Counted from the first letter of the stretch, positions 1-8,272 are shown. The stretch is 64,000 nucleotides of DNA from Stenotrophomonas maltophilia (GCF_900186865.1 NZ_LT906480.1:3428001-3492000), one strand, 5' to 3'. The notes: a model not told the origin generated them from the sequence alone. Numbers and translations are program-made.

Positions 1-402
1 GTATTGCTGTGTCTGTTGCCCATGCTGTTCCCAAAAGCTGAAGTCATAGGCACGCTCGAACAGTGCCGGGTGGTGGACGTAGAGCCAGAAGGAACGGTGG
101 ATGTCGCTTGCACACAGCGCCAAACCCGCAAGCGCAGCACCATCGGCCACGGCCGCCTCAAACATCGCCTGCTTACCAGCCGCATCGCCCAACTGAACGC
201 TGGCCATGAGGTTGGCCGTCATCCGGTCGCGGGCAGCAATGTCGGGCCAGACTTTGACCGCTTCGACCAAAAACTGACTGGTCTCCGGTGTGTCATCCCA
301 GGCAAAGCCATCGGGCACTGGCAGGCTGTGGGTGGTCAGGAAGTCGCGCAGCGTGGCGTCCACCGGCAGCTCGAGCATCACGTCGACAAAGGTCTTCTTC
401 AT
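1..402 (-). CDS. Hypothetical protein, 3' end outside window
   Basis: An uninterrupted minus-strand frame of 134 codons starts at ATG 402-400, preceded by the ribosome site AAAGGA, and runs off the left edge without a stop. The protein begins MKKTFVDVMLELPVDATL and contains a stretch reading GDAAGKQAMFEAAVADGAALAG. I do not recognise the family. No signal peptide or membrane segment is visible in the part present. It is divergent from the XRE gene at 647, so the two probably share the intergenic region, but whether it belongs to the phage or its host cannot be told. The plus-strand open frame over the same bases looks like its shadow. Confidence 0.6.
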   Translation of the reverse strand, partial: MKKTFVDVMLELPVDATLRDFLTTHSLPVPDGFAWDDTPETSQFLVEAVKVWPDIAARDRMTANLMASVQLGDAAGKQAMFEAAVADGAALAGLALCASDIHRSFWLYVHHPALFERAYDFSFWEQHGQQTQQY

Positions 403-506
403 CTTGATCGTCCTTTCTGGATCGGCGTCGAAGGTCTGCGACCGATGTACGGACTGCACTGGCCAGCGACTAGGTTACTGAACACGCACCTCGCACAAGT
501 AAAGCA

Positions 507-587
507 GCGAGATACAAGCGCAATTCTGAACCTCAGATTTCCGCTTGTCAATCAAAGCGGCACATCTAGACGTTATTTGTATCTCGC
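507..587. promoter_or_regulatory. Divergent control region with inverted repeat
   Basis: The 244 bp between the left-edge gene and the XRE gene hold no ORF of their own. A perfect 11-bp inverted repeat (GCGAGATACAA at 507-517, TTGTATCTCGC at 577-587) spans most of it, with a smaller 6-bp one (CCGCTT/AAGCGG, 541-560) inside. A TATACT hexamer at 591-596 could be the -10 box for the XRE gene. The repeats are plausible operator half-sites for that regulator; this is inference from position. Confidence 0.4.
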
Positions 588-646
588 AGCTATACTAGCG
601 GTCTTGTTTTTGTTAACTGACTGTTTTCCCCTACAGGAGCATCGCT

Positions 647-976
647 ATGGCTTCAGCGTTCGGAGCACGCCTGCGACGCTTACGCGAGGCGAAGAAATTG
701 ACCTTGCAACAGGTCGCCGACGAAGTCGGCTGTACCAAGGCGTATATATGGGAACTGGAGATGAAGGACGGCCAGCGTCCCTCCGCTGAACGGGTCCAGG
801 CCTTGGCCAGGGTGCTGGGCGTGACGATGGAGGACATCATGGGCGAGCCCATTGAACAGGTTCCTCAGGCCAGTCCAGAAGATGTGGCCTTCTTCCGCGA
901 GTACGCTGGAATGACGGACGAGGAGAAGGATCGTTACCGTCAGGCACTCAAAATCATGTTCCCCGACAAGAACTAA
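647..976 (+). CDS. XRE-family HTH transcriptional regulator
   Basis: 109 aa. The N-terminal ~65 residues form a classic Cro/C1-type helix-turn-helix (FGARLRRLREAKKLTLQQVA, then DEVGCTKAYIWELE). The C-terminus is a short acidic and basic tail of unknown role. The start is set by AGGAG twelve bases upstream of ATG 647. It lies 13 bp before an ImmA/IrrE metallopeptidase gene. In that well-known pairing the peptidase cleaves or derepresses the XRE partner, as in ICEBs1 ImmR/ImmA. It may be the repressor of the resident mobile element or of the three-gene unit it heads. Confidence 0.9.
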   Translation: MASAFGARLRRLREAKKLTLQQVADEVGCTKAYIWELEMKDGQRPSAERVQALARVLGVTMEDIMGEPIEQVPQASPEDVAFFREYAGMTDEEKDRYRQALKIMFPDKN

Positions 977-989
977 GGCGGTCTGACAA

Positions 990-1919
990 TTGAGCTCATC
1001 CCAGCCCCTAACCGGTTCCATCGCGGCCAGCACCGTCTTGAGATGGTTGCGGGCGTGGCACGCCGACGGCATGCCGGATGCCGTGGATCTGGAAGTCGTC
1101 CGGCAAATGCTTCCAGAGACGCCTTACGGCAAAGGGGTGCGGGAGATCAAGGCCCCGATGGTGCTGGACATCAATAGCTGCGAAGGCATGTTGGTGCGCA
1201 ACCCACAGGACACCGCAGAGTGGGGCATCTTCTATAACGGCAAGGCAAACCCCGAACGCCAGCGTTTCACCATCGCTCACGAACTGGGCCACTTCATCCT
1301 TCACCGCGATCAGCGGCAAAGTTTCAACTGCGACAAGGAAAGCGTGTACTCCGGCGCTGACACTATCCGTGTCATCGAACGTGAGGCGGACGACTTTGCC
1401 AGCAACCTGCTGATGCCTGGCGACTTGCTGCGCGAGTGGATCTCGAACCAGCGCATCGACTTGCATGTCCTGAGCGCCCTTGCCAAACGGTTCCAGGTGT
1501 CGTTCGAGGCGCTATGCATTCGGTTCATCAAATTCACCACGCAGCGGGCAATCCTTGTCTATTGGGACAACGGCTTCGTGAAGTACGAATGGCGCAGCAG
1601 CAGCGCGGTCAAGACGCGCGCCCGCATTCGGCGCACTGACGATCCGCAGGAACCATTACCCGGCACCCTGGCTGCTGATTCCACCGTTGAGCAGGAGTGG
1701 GATGGCACGGAGATGTCTGCCGCGATCTGGTGCCCGGAGGAGGCACCACACATGAAGTTGCGCGAGTTCAAGCACAGCTACACCACAGGAGATCGCGTCC
1801 TGACCCTTTTGCTACTGGAAAGTGCTGAACCACGGTCATGGGATCGGTCTTGGCAAGACGGCGAGAGCTTTGACAGCTTCGATCAGTTCGTCTCGAACGG
1901 GCAATTGCCAGTACGGTGA
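990..1919 (+). CDS. ImmA/IrrE-family metallopeptidase
   Basis: 309 aa from a TTG start. The zinc-binding HExxH motif is at residues 97-101 (HELGH, within FTIAHELGHFILHRD). A second conserved region (EREADDFASNLLMP, about 130-143) supplies the third ligand and the family-typical ending of the catalytic domain. The remaining ~150 residues are not recognised and make the protein longer than ICEBs1 ImmA. Family members cleave or inactivate a partner XRE regulator, here the gene just upstream. Its stop overlaps the start of the next gene (GTGA), so the HEPN/LOTUS-like protein is translationally coupled. Confident on family, less on the exact start. Confidence 0.88.
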   Translation: MSSSQPLTGSIAASTVLRWLRAWHADGMPDAVDLEVVRQMLPETPYGKGVREIKAPMVLDINSCEGMLVRNPQDTAEWGIFYNGKANPERQRFTIAHELGHFILHRDQRQSFNCDKESVYSGADTIRVIEREADDFASNLLMPGDLLREWISNQRIDLHVLSALAKRFQVSFEALCIRFIKFTTQRAILVYWDNGFVKYEWRSSSAVKTRARIRRTDDPQEPLPGTLAADSTVEQEWDGTEMSAAIWCPEEAPHMKLREFKHSYTTGDRVLTLLLLESAEPRSWDRSWQDGESFDSFDQFVSNGQLPVR

Positions 1920-2788
1920 GTCCCTCGATGACAGGCTTGCCGATCCAACCCATAGATGAAGAACTGCAGACCTTGCAACGCGAGGTGCAACGAATGCTGG
2001 GCCGTTGTCTCTTGCGTCTGCAGCAGTACGAACAGTTGATGAAGGCCATCGTGGCCCACCACGAAATCTCCGCGTCAGGATCACCCCTCGAATCGAACCA
2101 GGCGGAGCGCATTGCGGATGCCGCAAACAAGACTCTGGGTACGTTGGTTGGCACGCTGCTCGGAACGTATGTCACCAGCGGCGACCAAGACGAGGTCGCC
2201 GAACCAGATGCGCCCGACAACATCATCTCGTTCAAGATGAAGATGAGCTTGCGGATGTCTGCCGAGGATTTCGATACGACGCAAAACGATCTGAAGGAAC
2301 TGGTTCTGCTGCGAAACAACCTGGTGCACCACTTTATCGACCAGCACGACCTTTGGAGTCTGGACGGATGCCGTGGTGCGCAAGAGTCCTTGGTCGCGGC
2401 CTACAGTCGCGTCGATCAACACTTTGAGCAACTGCGAGGCTGGGCGGAGCACATGGATCAGGCCCGTCGTCTGGCGGCGGAGTTTGCCCAGTCCGATGCC
2501 TTCCGCGATCTGGTGATCAACGGCATAGCGCCGGATGGCTCGGTGGATTGGCCCGCAGCCGGAATTGTTCGCGCATTGCGTGAAGCGGCAGATCAGTTGG
2601 CTGTCGACGAGTGGACGCCGGTCGCTACTGCTGGACGATGGATTGCAGAAAGGTATCCCGATCAACTGCCGGCCAAGTATGGGTGCAGCAGTTGGCGGCA
2701 GGTCGTGCACGAATCCCGCCTTTTCGAGCTTCGGTATCGGGAAGTGAATGGCCAGCGCGCGGCTTGGTATAGGCCCAAAGAGACATAG
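1916..2788 (+). CDS. HEPN-like RNase motif protein with OST-HTH/LOTUS domain
   Basis: 290 aa from GTG 1916, coupled to the peptidase stop; ATG 1928 is an alternative. The N-terminal ~200 residues are helical. They contain LLRNNLVHHF at 131-140, which fits the HEPN ribonuclease signature R-x4-6-H with a polar residue after Arg (R133, N134, H138). Residues ~215-287 match an OST-HTH/LOTUS winged helix (WTPVATAGRWIAERYP through to SWRQVVHESRLFELRY). LOTUS domains bind RNA, and in bacteria are usually fused to NYN nucleases. HEPN proteins are RNases common in toxin-antitoxin and defence loci. I infer an RNA-targeting effector under XRE/ImmA control. The LOTUS call is firm; the HEPN call rests on the motif and helical content. 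Confidence 0.65.
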   Translation: MSPSMTGLPIQPIDEELQTLQREVQRMLGRCLLRLQQYEQLMKAIVAHHEISASGSPLESNQAERIADAANKTLGTLVGTLLGTYVTSGDQDEVAEPDAPDNIISFKMKMSLRMSAEDFDTTQNDLKELVLLRNNLVHHFIDQHDLWSLDGCRGAQESLVAAYSRVDQHFEQLRGWAEHMDQARRLAAEFAQSDAFRDLVINGIAPDGSVDWPAAGIVRALREAADQLAVDEWTPVATAGRWIAERYPDQLPAKYGCSSWRQVVHESRLFELRYREVNGQRAAWYRPKET

Positions 2789-2877
2789 CGCCAAACCCGC
2801 GCATTCACGCTAAATCACGTTACGCGAAGTGCCCTTGGTTTCTAGCATGAGCAGCGTTTTCGATCGGAACGCTTGCC

Positions 2878-3093
2878 ATGACAGAAATCGAACCTATCTC
2901 CATTTGCTCATCACCTGACCGGCCACGGCACGGGCATCAAGAAATCGCTGATCTGTTGGCTGCCGCGCTGCTGCGCCTTCGTGCCCGCCAATCGCGCGAC
3001 ATCACCAAAAACAGCGAGCAGGTTTGCCTTGGCTTCCCCGGCCAACAGCGCGTGAATGCGAACCCCGATCACAACAACGGAGTTCGCCCATGA
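2878..3093 (+). CDS. Small hypothetical protein of recombinase cassette
   Basis: 71 aa, no domain recognised. Its central part (EIADLLAAALLRLRARQSR) is helical. The stop overlaps the DUF2924 start as ATGA at 3090-3093, the same coupling seen at the next two junctions, so it is probably a real first gene of the cassette despite its size. The preceding 89 bp (2789-2877) have no other gene. Confidence 0.6.
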   Translation: MTEIEPISICSSPDRPRHGHQEIADLLAAALLRLRARQSRDITKNSEQVCLGFPGQQRVNANPDHNNGVRP

Positions 3094-3563
3094 CAGCACA
3101 CGCAACCTCACCAACGCCCGCCTCAGTCGCCGCCCGCGTCGCGGCTATTCCCCATCTTTCGATGGATGATCTTTGGGCTCTCTGGGACGACCATTTCGAT
3201 GAACGGCCGAATCACCACCATCGGGTCTGGCTGGAAAGTCGCCTGGCCTACCGGATGCAAGAGCGCGCGTTTGGCGGTTTGAAACCGTCACTGCGCAAGA
3301 AGCTCGAGGATGTTGGCGAAACCGGCATCTTGCCCAAGCAACTGCGCGGCGATAGCCAACGCCTACTGCCCGGTACCGTCCTGACACGCATCTACGACGA
3401 CATTGAACATCGTGTGCTGGTGCGCGGATCGAATGATTTCGAGTACCAGGGGCAACGCTTCAAGAGCCTGTCCGCTGTAGCCAAACGCATCACAGGCAGC
3501 CATTGGTCAGGCCCGGTGTTCTTTGGTTTGAAGGCACCTGCTTCGAAGAAGGGGGCAGCATGA
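3090..3563 (+). CDS. DUF2924 domain-containing protein
   Basis: 157 aa. The sequence matches the DUF2924 family (LPKQLRGDSQRLLPGTVLTR and the later EYQGQRFKSLSAVAKRITGS, including a typical G-x-x-F-x-SLSAVAKxITG block). DUF2924 genes commonly sit directly upstream of large serine recombinases in proteobacterial prophages and islands. Their biochemical role is unknown; the C-terminal block resembles small DNA-binding modules. The start at 3090 is chosen for its ATGA overlap with the upstream gene. Its own stop overlaps the recombinase start. Confidence 0.88.
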   Translation: MTAHATSPTPASVAARVAAIPHLSMDDLWALWDDHFDERPNHHHRVWLESRLAYRMQERAFGGLKPSLRKKLEDVGETGILPKQLRGDSQRLLPGTVLTRIYDDIEHRVLVRGSNDFEYQGQRFKSLSAVAKRITGSHWSGPVFFGLKAPASKKGAA

Positions 3564-4972
3564 GCTCAGTGCGTCGAAACCAGATTCCCGCAGTCACGCC
3601 AAAGAAGCGATGCGCCGTCTACACACGCAAGTCCACTGACGAAGGCCTCGACCAGGAATACAACAGCCTCGAGGCACAGCGTGATGCGGGCTTGGCCTTC
3701 ATTGCAAGCCAACGACATGAAGGCTGGATTGCCGTCGACGACGGATACGACGACGGCGGCTACTCGGGCGGCAACATGGAACGGCCCGGGTTGCGCCGCC
3801 TGATGATCGACATCGAGGCGGGGAAGATCGATACCGTGGTCGTCTACAAAATCGACCGCCTCACGCGCAGCCTGCCGGACTTCGCAAAGCTGGTCGAGGT
3901 TTTCGACCGCAACGGCGTCTCCTTTGTCGCGGTCACGCAGCAGTTCAACACCACCACATCGATGGGGCGATTGACGCTCAACATCCTTTTGTCATTCGCG
4001 CAGTTCGAACGCGAGGTCACCGGCGAACGAATCCGCGACAAGATCGCCGCCAGCAAGGCCAAGGGCATGTGGATGGGCGGAGTCCCGCCTCTTGGATACG
4101 ACGTGGTCGAACGCAAGCTCGTCATCAATGAACGTGAAGCCGCGCTGGTGCGTGACATCTTCCGCCGCTATGCCGAGCACGGCTCGGCTGCGCGACTCGT
4201 CCGCGAATTGGAAATCGAGGGGCATACCACCAAGGCATGGGTCACCCAGTCCGGTCGGGAGCGATTGGGACGCAGCATCGATCAGCAGTACATCTTTACC
4301 TTGCTGCGTAACCGCATTTACCTCGGTGAAATCTGCAATCACGAGACGTGGTACTCGGGCCAGCACGACCCCATCATTTCTCAAGAATTGTGGGACGCGG
4401 CACACGCCTTCATTGAGAGGCGAAAGCAGGCACCGCGCGAACACCGAGCCAAGCATCCGGCACTGCTGGCGGGACTTCTGTTTGCACCGGATGGCCAACG
4501 GATGTTGCACTCCTTCGTCAAGAAGAAAAATGGTCGGCAGTACCGCTACTACGTGCCTTACCTGCACAAGCGGCGCAACGCCGGTGCCAGCCTGGCTCCA
4601 CATACTCCGGACGTGGGCCACCTGCCAGCCGCCGAGATCGAAGATGCCGTGTTGGCGCAAATCCATGCTGCGCTCTCATCGCCGCAAATGCTGATCGCAG
4701 TGTGGAGATCCTGCCAGCAGCATCCGGCGGGGTCGACGTTGGACGAGGCACAGGTGGTGGTCGCCATGCAGCGCATCGGTGACGTTTGGTCGCAACTGTT
4801 CCCCGCCGAGCAGCAACGGATCACACGGCTGTTGATCGAACGCGTGCAACTACACGGGCACGGCCTGGATATCGTTTGGCGAGAGGACGGTTGGATCGGA
4901 TTCGGTGCGGACATCAGCACGCATCCCTTGATCGAAGAGTCCCAAGAGCGTGTCGAGGAGGCTTTGGCATGA
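3560..4972 (+). CDS. Large serine recombinase (resolvase/invertase family)
   Basis: 470 aa. The N-terminal resolvase domain (~17-165) has the nucleophile Ser25 in YTRKSTDEG, conserved arginines in YKIDRLTRSLPDF, and the helix-E region FAQFEREVTGERIRDK. A recombinase domain follows (PPLGYDVVERKLVINEREA...). The usual zinc ribbon position (LLAGLLFAPDGQRMLHSFVKK) lacks the paired cysteines seen in many large integrases. It probably catalyses integration or excision of the surrounding prophage or of its own cassette; no attachment site could be located. Start ATGA 3560 overlaps DUF2924, and the stop overlaps the next gene. Confidence 0.92.
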   Translation: MSSVRRNQIPAVTPKKRCAVYTRKSTDEGLDQEYNSLEAQRDAGLAFIASQRHEGWIAVDDGYDDGGYSGGNMERPGLRRLMIDIEAGKIDTVVVYKIDRLTRSLPDFAKLVEVFDRNGVSFVAVTQQFNTTTSMGRLTLNILLSFAQFEREVTGERIRDKIAASKAKGMWMGGVPPLGYDVVERKLVINEREAALVRDIFRRYAEHGSAARLVRELEIEGHTTKAWVTQSGRERLGRSIDQQYIFTLLRNRIYLGEICNHETWYSGQHDPIISQELWDAAHAFIERRKQAPREHRAKHPALLAGLLFAPDGQRMLHSFVKKKNGRQYRYYVPYLHKRRNAGASLAPHTPDVGHLPAAEIEDAVLAQIHAALSSPQMLIAVWRSCQQHPAGSTLDEAQVVVAMQRIGDVWSQLFPAEQQRITRLLIERVQLHGHGLDIVWREDGWIGFGADISTHPLIEESQERVEEALA

Positions 4973-5433
4973 ATGCCACGACCCACCAGCGCCAGCGCGC
5001 CGTCCGCATCGAGATAGGAGCCGAGGCGCGCAGTTATGTCAGCGAGGGGCAGCGGGTCACCTTGGTGCCCCTGACGATCAAGCGCCGCCAGAACCGGAAG
5101 CTGCTGATACCGCCAGCCCCCGAGATCGCGGACCGAATCGGTGGCTTCGATGTGCCGATGATCAAAACGCTGGGCAAGGCCTTCTACTGGAAGCGCTTGA
5201 TCGACGATGGCACCTACTCCACGACAACGGACTTGGCGCACGCCTTCAAAGTGGAACCGGGCTGGGCTGCCGAGGTCTTGCGCATGACCATGTTGGCCCC
5301 CGATATCGTGGAGGCGGTATTCGAAGGACGTCAGCCACGCCACCTGAATCTGCACACCTTGCGTGGCCGCCAAGAGCAACTGCCGCGCGATTGGGCTGCG
5401 CAGCGTCGATTGCTCGGTTTCTCCGACGCCTGA
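4969..5433 (+). CDS. Conserved recombinase-associated hypothetical protein
   Basis: 154 aa, coupled to the recombinase stop by ATGA. The N-terminus is basic (QRQRAVRIEIGAEARSYV, then KRRQNRKLLIPP). The middle (FYWKRLIDDGTYSTTTDLAHAF, then EVLRMTMLAPDIVEAVFEGRQP) resembles the short helical region found after some serine recombinases, with a possible helix-turn-helix. It is therefore a candidate directionality factor or DNA-binding accessory of the recombinase. That role is inference from position and charge. Confidence 0.7.
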   Translation: MNATTHQRQRAVRIEIGAEARSYVSEGQRVTLVPLTIKRRQNRKLLIPPAPEIADRIGGFDVPMIKTLGKAFYWKRLIDDGTYSTTTDLAHAFKVEPGWAAEVLRMTMLAPDIVEAVFEGRQPRHLNLHTLRGRQEQLPRDWAAQRRLLGFSDA

Positions 5434-5501
5434 TCTGCTTCCAGACACATCCGATGACGGCGAGCCATGTGCTCGTCGTTTGCTTTTCTGCCGTGGGCCA
5501 T

Positions 5502-5556
5502 TGGCGAACCTGGAGTTCCGTCGTGGTTCGCCATTGCGTCCCTTAAAGGTTCGCCA
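5502..5556. promoter_or_regulatory. Three 9-bp operator-like sites at 23-bp spacing
   Basis: TGGCGAACC at 5502-5510 is followed by its exact reverse complement GGTTCGCCA at 5525-5533 and a direct copy at 5548-5556. The start-to-start distance is 23 bp in both cases, about two helical turns. The array lies in the 174-bp gap between the recombinase cassette and the HTH gene at 5608. It looks like an operator for a phage regulator; the core GTTCGC recurs at 14034-14085. Confidence 0.5.
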
Positions 5557-5607
5557 CCCGAAGTTTGGAATGACACCTGTTACTCAACAACGTCACAGGA
5601 GCATTCC

Positions 5608-5871
5608 ATGCAGACACCAACCAGCGGTATCCCCCGGTCGCCACAGCAGGCGATCAACACCATGTCACCCGGTGATCGCCGCGTGCTCAACGAAAACGAG
5701 CTCGCGCAACGCTGGGGCGTTAGCCCCAAGACTTTGCAGCGCTGGCGCAGTGAGGGTCGCGGTCCACGCTACCTGAAGCTGTCCAAGCGTGTCGGCTACC
5801 CGGTCGACGCGATCCTCGAGTTTGAGCGCGAAGCGCTGCACGACTCGACATCCGAACGCGCGGCGGTTTGA
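5608..5871 (+). CDS. Helix-turn-helix (MerR/excisionase-like) DNA-binding protein
   Basis: 87 aa. Residues ~30-75 form a HTH_17-type module (LNENELAQRWGVSPKTLQRW, then RYLKLSKRVGYPVDAILEFE), typical of phage excisionase-like and AlpA-like regulators. The start at 5608 has AGGAG seven bases upstream. It heads the early operon and lies directly downstream of the operator-like array, so it may control early transcription or act as a recombination directionality factor. A second protein of the same type is encoded at 10131. Confidence 0.85.
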   Translation: MQTPTSGIPRSPQQAINTMSPGDRRVLNENELAQRWGVSPKTLQRWRSEGRGPRYLKLSKRVGYPVDAILEFEREALHDSTSERAAV

Positions 5872-5882
5872 GGAGAGATGCG

Positions 5883-6359
5883 ATGAATGACATCACCATC
5901 TTCCCTGCCGACATCGCCGAGATGTCGGTCAGCCAACTGGCCGCATTGCCGCCCGCGCAGAAACACGAGATCGACAAGAACCTCGATGCAGCCATCGACT
6001 GGCTGAAGAAGGCGCGCACCAAGTTCGATGCGGCACTGGATCAGTGCTACGGCGAGCAGGCACGCACCGCGCTGCGCGAGTCCGGCCGTGACTTCGGCAC
6101 CGCACACATCAGCGTTGGCCCGCTGCACCTGAAGTTCGAGCTGCCCAAGAAGGTCAGCTGGGATCAGAAGCAACTGGCTGAGATCGCTGAACGCATCGTC
6201 GCCTCAGGCGAGAAGGTCGAGTGTTACCTCGACATCAAGTTGTCCGTCTCCGAATCCCGCTTCACGAACTGGCCGCCTGCTTTGCAACAGCAGTTCGCCG
6301 CCGCTCGCACTGTGGATTCCGGCAAGCCGTCTTTCACCCTTTCCATTGATTCGGAGTAA
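5883..6359 (+). CDS. Phage early hypothetical protein
   Basis: 158 aa, family not recognised. The N-terminal half is helical and charged (ALPPAQKHEIDKNLDAAIDW); the C-terminal half looks like alpha/beta (GPLHLKFELPKKVSWDQKQL). It begins 11 bp after the HTH gene, and its stop overlaps the next start (TAATG). Position in the early operon, ahead of the recombination genes, is the only clue to function. Confidence 0.75.
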   Translation: MNDITIFPADIAEMSVSQLAALPPAQKHEIDKNLDAAIDWLKKARTKFDAALDQCYGEQARTALRESGRDFGTAHISVGPLHLKFELPKKVSWDQKQLAEIAERIVASGEKVECYLDIKLSVSESRFTNWPPALQQQFAAARTVDSGKPSFTLSIDSE

Positions 6360-6646
6360 TGACCATGAGCACCAATCTCATCGCCTCGCTGCGTCAACAG
6401 CTGCCGTCCATCTACGGCGAACACCTCCCTGACGAAATCCGGTATCGCCGCGCGGACGGTCAGTACGTCGTTGTCCCGCTTGATGTCGCCACTGTGGACG
6501 AGCTGGCTTTTGCCATCCAGACAGCCAACGCGGAATCGCTGGCGCTCGGTCGCCGCCGCACCGCGCTGGAAGAACTCCACACCGAGGTACGCAAACGTGC
6601 CGCGCGTGGAGTCGACCGTATCGCCGACGTGTCGTGGGAGGGCTGA
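6359..6646 (+). CDS. Phage early hypothetical protein
   Basis: 95 aa, no family recognised. The sequence has a beta-rich N-terminal part (LPDEIRYRRADGQYVVVPLD) followed by a helix (TVDELAFAIQTANAESLALG). Translation probably couples to the upstream stop (TAATG at 6357-6361), though a second ATG lies two codons in. It stands between two early genes with only 2 bp to the Bro-N gene. Confidence 0.7.
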   Translation: MTMSTNLIASLRQQLPSIYGEHLPDEIRYRRADGQYVVVPLDVATVDELAFAIQTANAESLALGRRRTALEELHTEVRKRAARGVDRIADVSWEG

Positions 6647-6648
6647 TC

Positions 6649-7407
6649 ATGAGCGCGATCATTCCCTTCCAGTTCGAAGCGCACGCCGTGCGCGTCCAGG
6701 TCGATGAACTCGGGCTGCCGTGGTTCAACGCCACCGATGTCTGCGACGCACTGGAGATGGGCAATCCGTCTCAGGCGATCAAGTCCCACGTCGATGCCGA
6801 GGATCTCCAGAAATTGGAGACCCTTACGGCGGGTGGCCGTCAACGCCAGAACCACGTCAATGAATCGGGCCTTTACGCCCTGATCCTCGGTAGCACCAAG
6901 GATGCCGCCAAGCGTTTCAAGCGCTGGATCACCAGCGAAGTGTTGCCTGCGATCCGCAAGACAGGCGGGTATTCGGCCGCCACCACGATGGCAGCCTTGC
7001 CCGCGCCGACCCACGACCGTGTCACGGCCATCCTGTTGATCGGCGAAGCTGTCGCCAAAGTGCCGGGCGTCAAGACTGGCATTGCGATGGCTGCCACGTT
7101 GACCTGCATTCAGGAAAACACCGGCCTGACCACGGAAGTGCTGCGCCGCGCTTTGCCTGCCGCCAACGAACCGATCTGCTCGCTCAACGCCACCCAGCTC
7201 GGCAAATTGCTGAGTCGCTCAGCCAAAGCCACGAACCAGTTGCTGGCATCTGGCGGCCTTCAGTTCCGCAACGACCGGGACGAGTGGGAGCTGACCGAGG
7301 CCGGTGAAGCATGGGCCGAAGCCATGCCGTACTCGCGCAACGGCCACAGCGGCTACCAGATCCTCTGGAATCCGGCGGTCGCGGAACAACTGAAGGAGGT
7401 GGCGTGA
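6649..7407 (+). CDS. Bro-N domain phage antirepressor-like protein
   Basis: 252 aa. Residues ~1-110 are a BRO N-terminal domain (LPWFNATDVCDALEMGNPSQ, then HVNESGLYALILGSTKDAAK and FKRWITSEVLPAIRKTGGY), the DNA-binding module of phage antirepressors and baculovirus BRO proteins. The C-terminal half has a winged-helix-like segment (LGKLLSRSAKATNQLLASGG) and may bind a regulator or DNA. Antirepressors usually promote lytic development by relieving repressor activity; the target here is unknown. The stop overlaps the ATPase start as TGATG. Confidence 0.88.
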   Translation: MSAIIPFQFEAHAVRVQVDELGLPWFNATDVCDALEMGNPSQAIKSHVDAEDLQKLETLTAGGRQRQNHVNESGLYALILGSTKDAAKRFKRWITSEVLPAIRKTGGYSAATTMAALPAPTHDRVTAILLIGEAVAKVPGVKTGIAMAATLTCIQENTGLTTEVLRRALPAANEPICSLNATQLGKLLSRSAKATNQLLASGGLQFRNDRDEWELTEAGEAWAEAMPYSRNGHSGYQILWNPAVAEQLKEVA

Positions 7408-8267
7408 TGTCCCTCCCGATCATTTCCGCGCAGCAGCGCTTGGCCGAGCGCAAGGGTGTGAAGTTGCTGATGCTGGGGAAATCCGGCATCGGCAAGACCA
7501 CCCGGCTCAAAGACCTCGACCCTGCCACCACCCTGTTCCTCGATATCGAGGCGGGCGATCTCGCCGTGGCCGATTGGCCGGGCGACACCATCCGCCCGGC
7601 ATCGTGGCCGGAAAGCCGCGACTTTTTCGTGTTCCTCGCAGGCCCGGACAAGTCGCTGCCGCCGGAGAGCGCGTTCTCGCAGGCGCATTACGACCACGTC
7701 ATCGAGAAGTTTGGTAACCCGACGCAGCTCGACAGCTACCAGACCTTCTTCCTCGACTCGATCACGCAGTTGTCCCGGCAGTGCTTCGCGTGGTGCAAGA
7801 CGCAACCCGGTGCCACCAGCGACCGTTCCGGCAAGCCAGATCTGCGCGCCGCATATGGCCTGCTTGGCCAGGAAATGATCGGCGCACTGACCCATCTGCA
7901 GCACGCACGCGGCAAGAACGTGGTGTTCGTTGCCATCCTCGACGAACGTCTTGATGACTACAACCGCAAGGTGTTCGTGCCGCAGATCGAAGGCAGCAAG
8001 ACCAGTCTGGAGCTGCCCGGCATCGTGGATGAGGTCGTGACGCTGGCCGAGATCAAGGCCGACGACGGCAGTGCCTACCGCGCCTTCATCACGCACACCG
8101 TCAATCCCTACGGCTTCCCGGCCAAAGACCGCAGCGGTCGCCTCGACCTGCTGGAGCCGCCGCATCTCGGCGCATTGATCGCCAAGTGCGCAGGCCAGTC
8201 GCCATTGCCCATGCCCGGCTGCACCGGCACCCCCACTACAGCAAACACCACCGAATCCAAGGAGTAA
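7407..8267 (+). CDS. Phage RecA-like AAA ATPase (Sak4-type)
   Basis: 286 aa. A P-loop is at residues ~22-30 (LGKSGIGKTT), with a Walker B-like strand in SYQTFFLDSITQLSRQ and a GKNVVFVAILDE strand later. The overall size and motifs resemble phage Sak4 single-strand annealing/recombination ATPases. The next gene looks like their usual single-strand DNA-binding partner. It probably loads on phage DNA ends for recombination-dependent replication. An alternative is another nucleotide-binding replication accessory protein. Confidence 0.75.
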   Translation: MSLPIISAQQRLAERKGVKLLMLGKSGIGKTTRLKDLDPATTLFLDIEAGDLAVADWPGDTIRPASWPESRDFFVFLAGPDKSLPPESAFSQAHYDHVIEKFGNPTQLDSYQTFFLDSITQLSRQCFAWCKTQPGATSDRSGKPDLRAAYGLLGQEMIGALTHLQHARGKNVVFVAILDERLDDYNRKVFVPQIEGSKTSLELPGIVDEVVTLAEIKADDGSAYRAFITHTVNPYGFPAKDRSGRLDLLEPPHLGALIAKCAGQSPLPMPGCTGTPTTANTTESKE

Positions 8268-8272
8268 TCGCC

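Noticed and set aside
4..789. Plus-strand open frame of 261 codons at the left edge
   Set aside because: It overlaps the XRE gene in another frame, has no recognised domain, and lies opposite a better minus-strand frame with a ribosome site.
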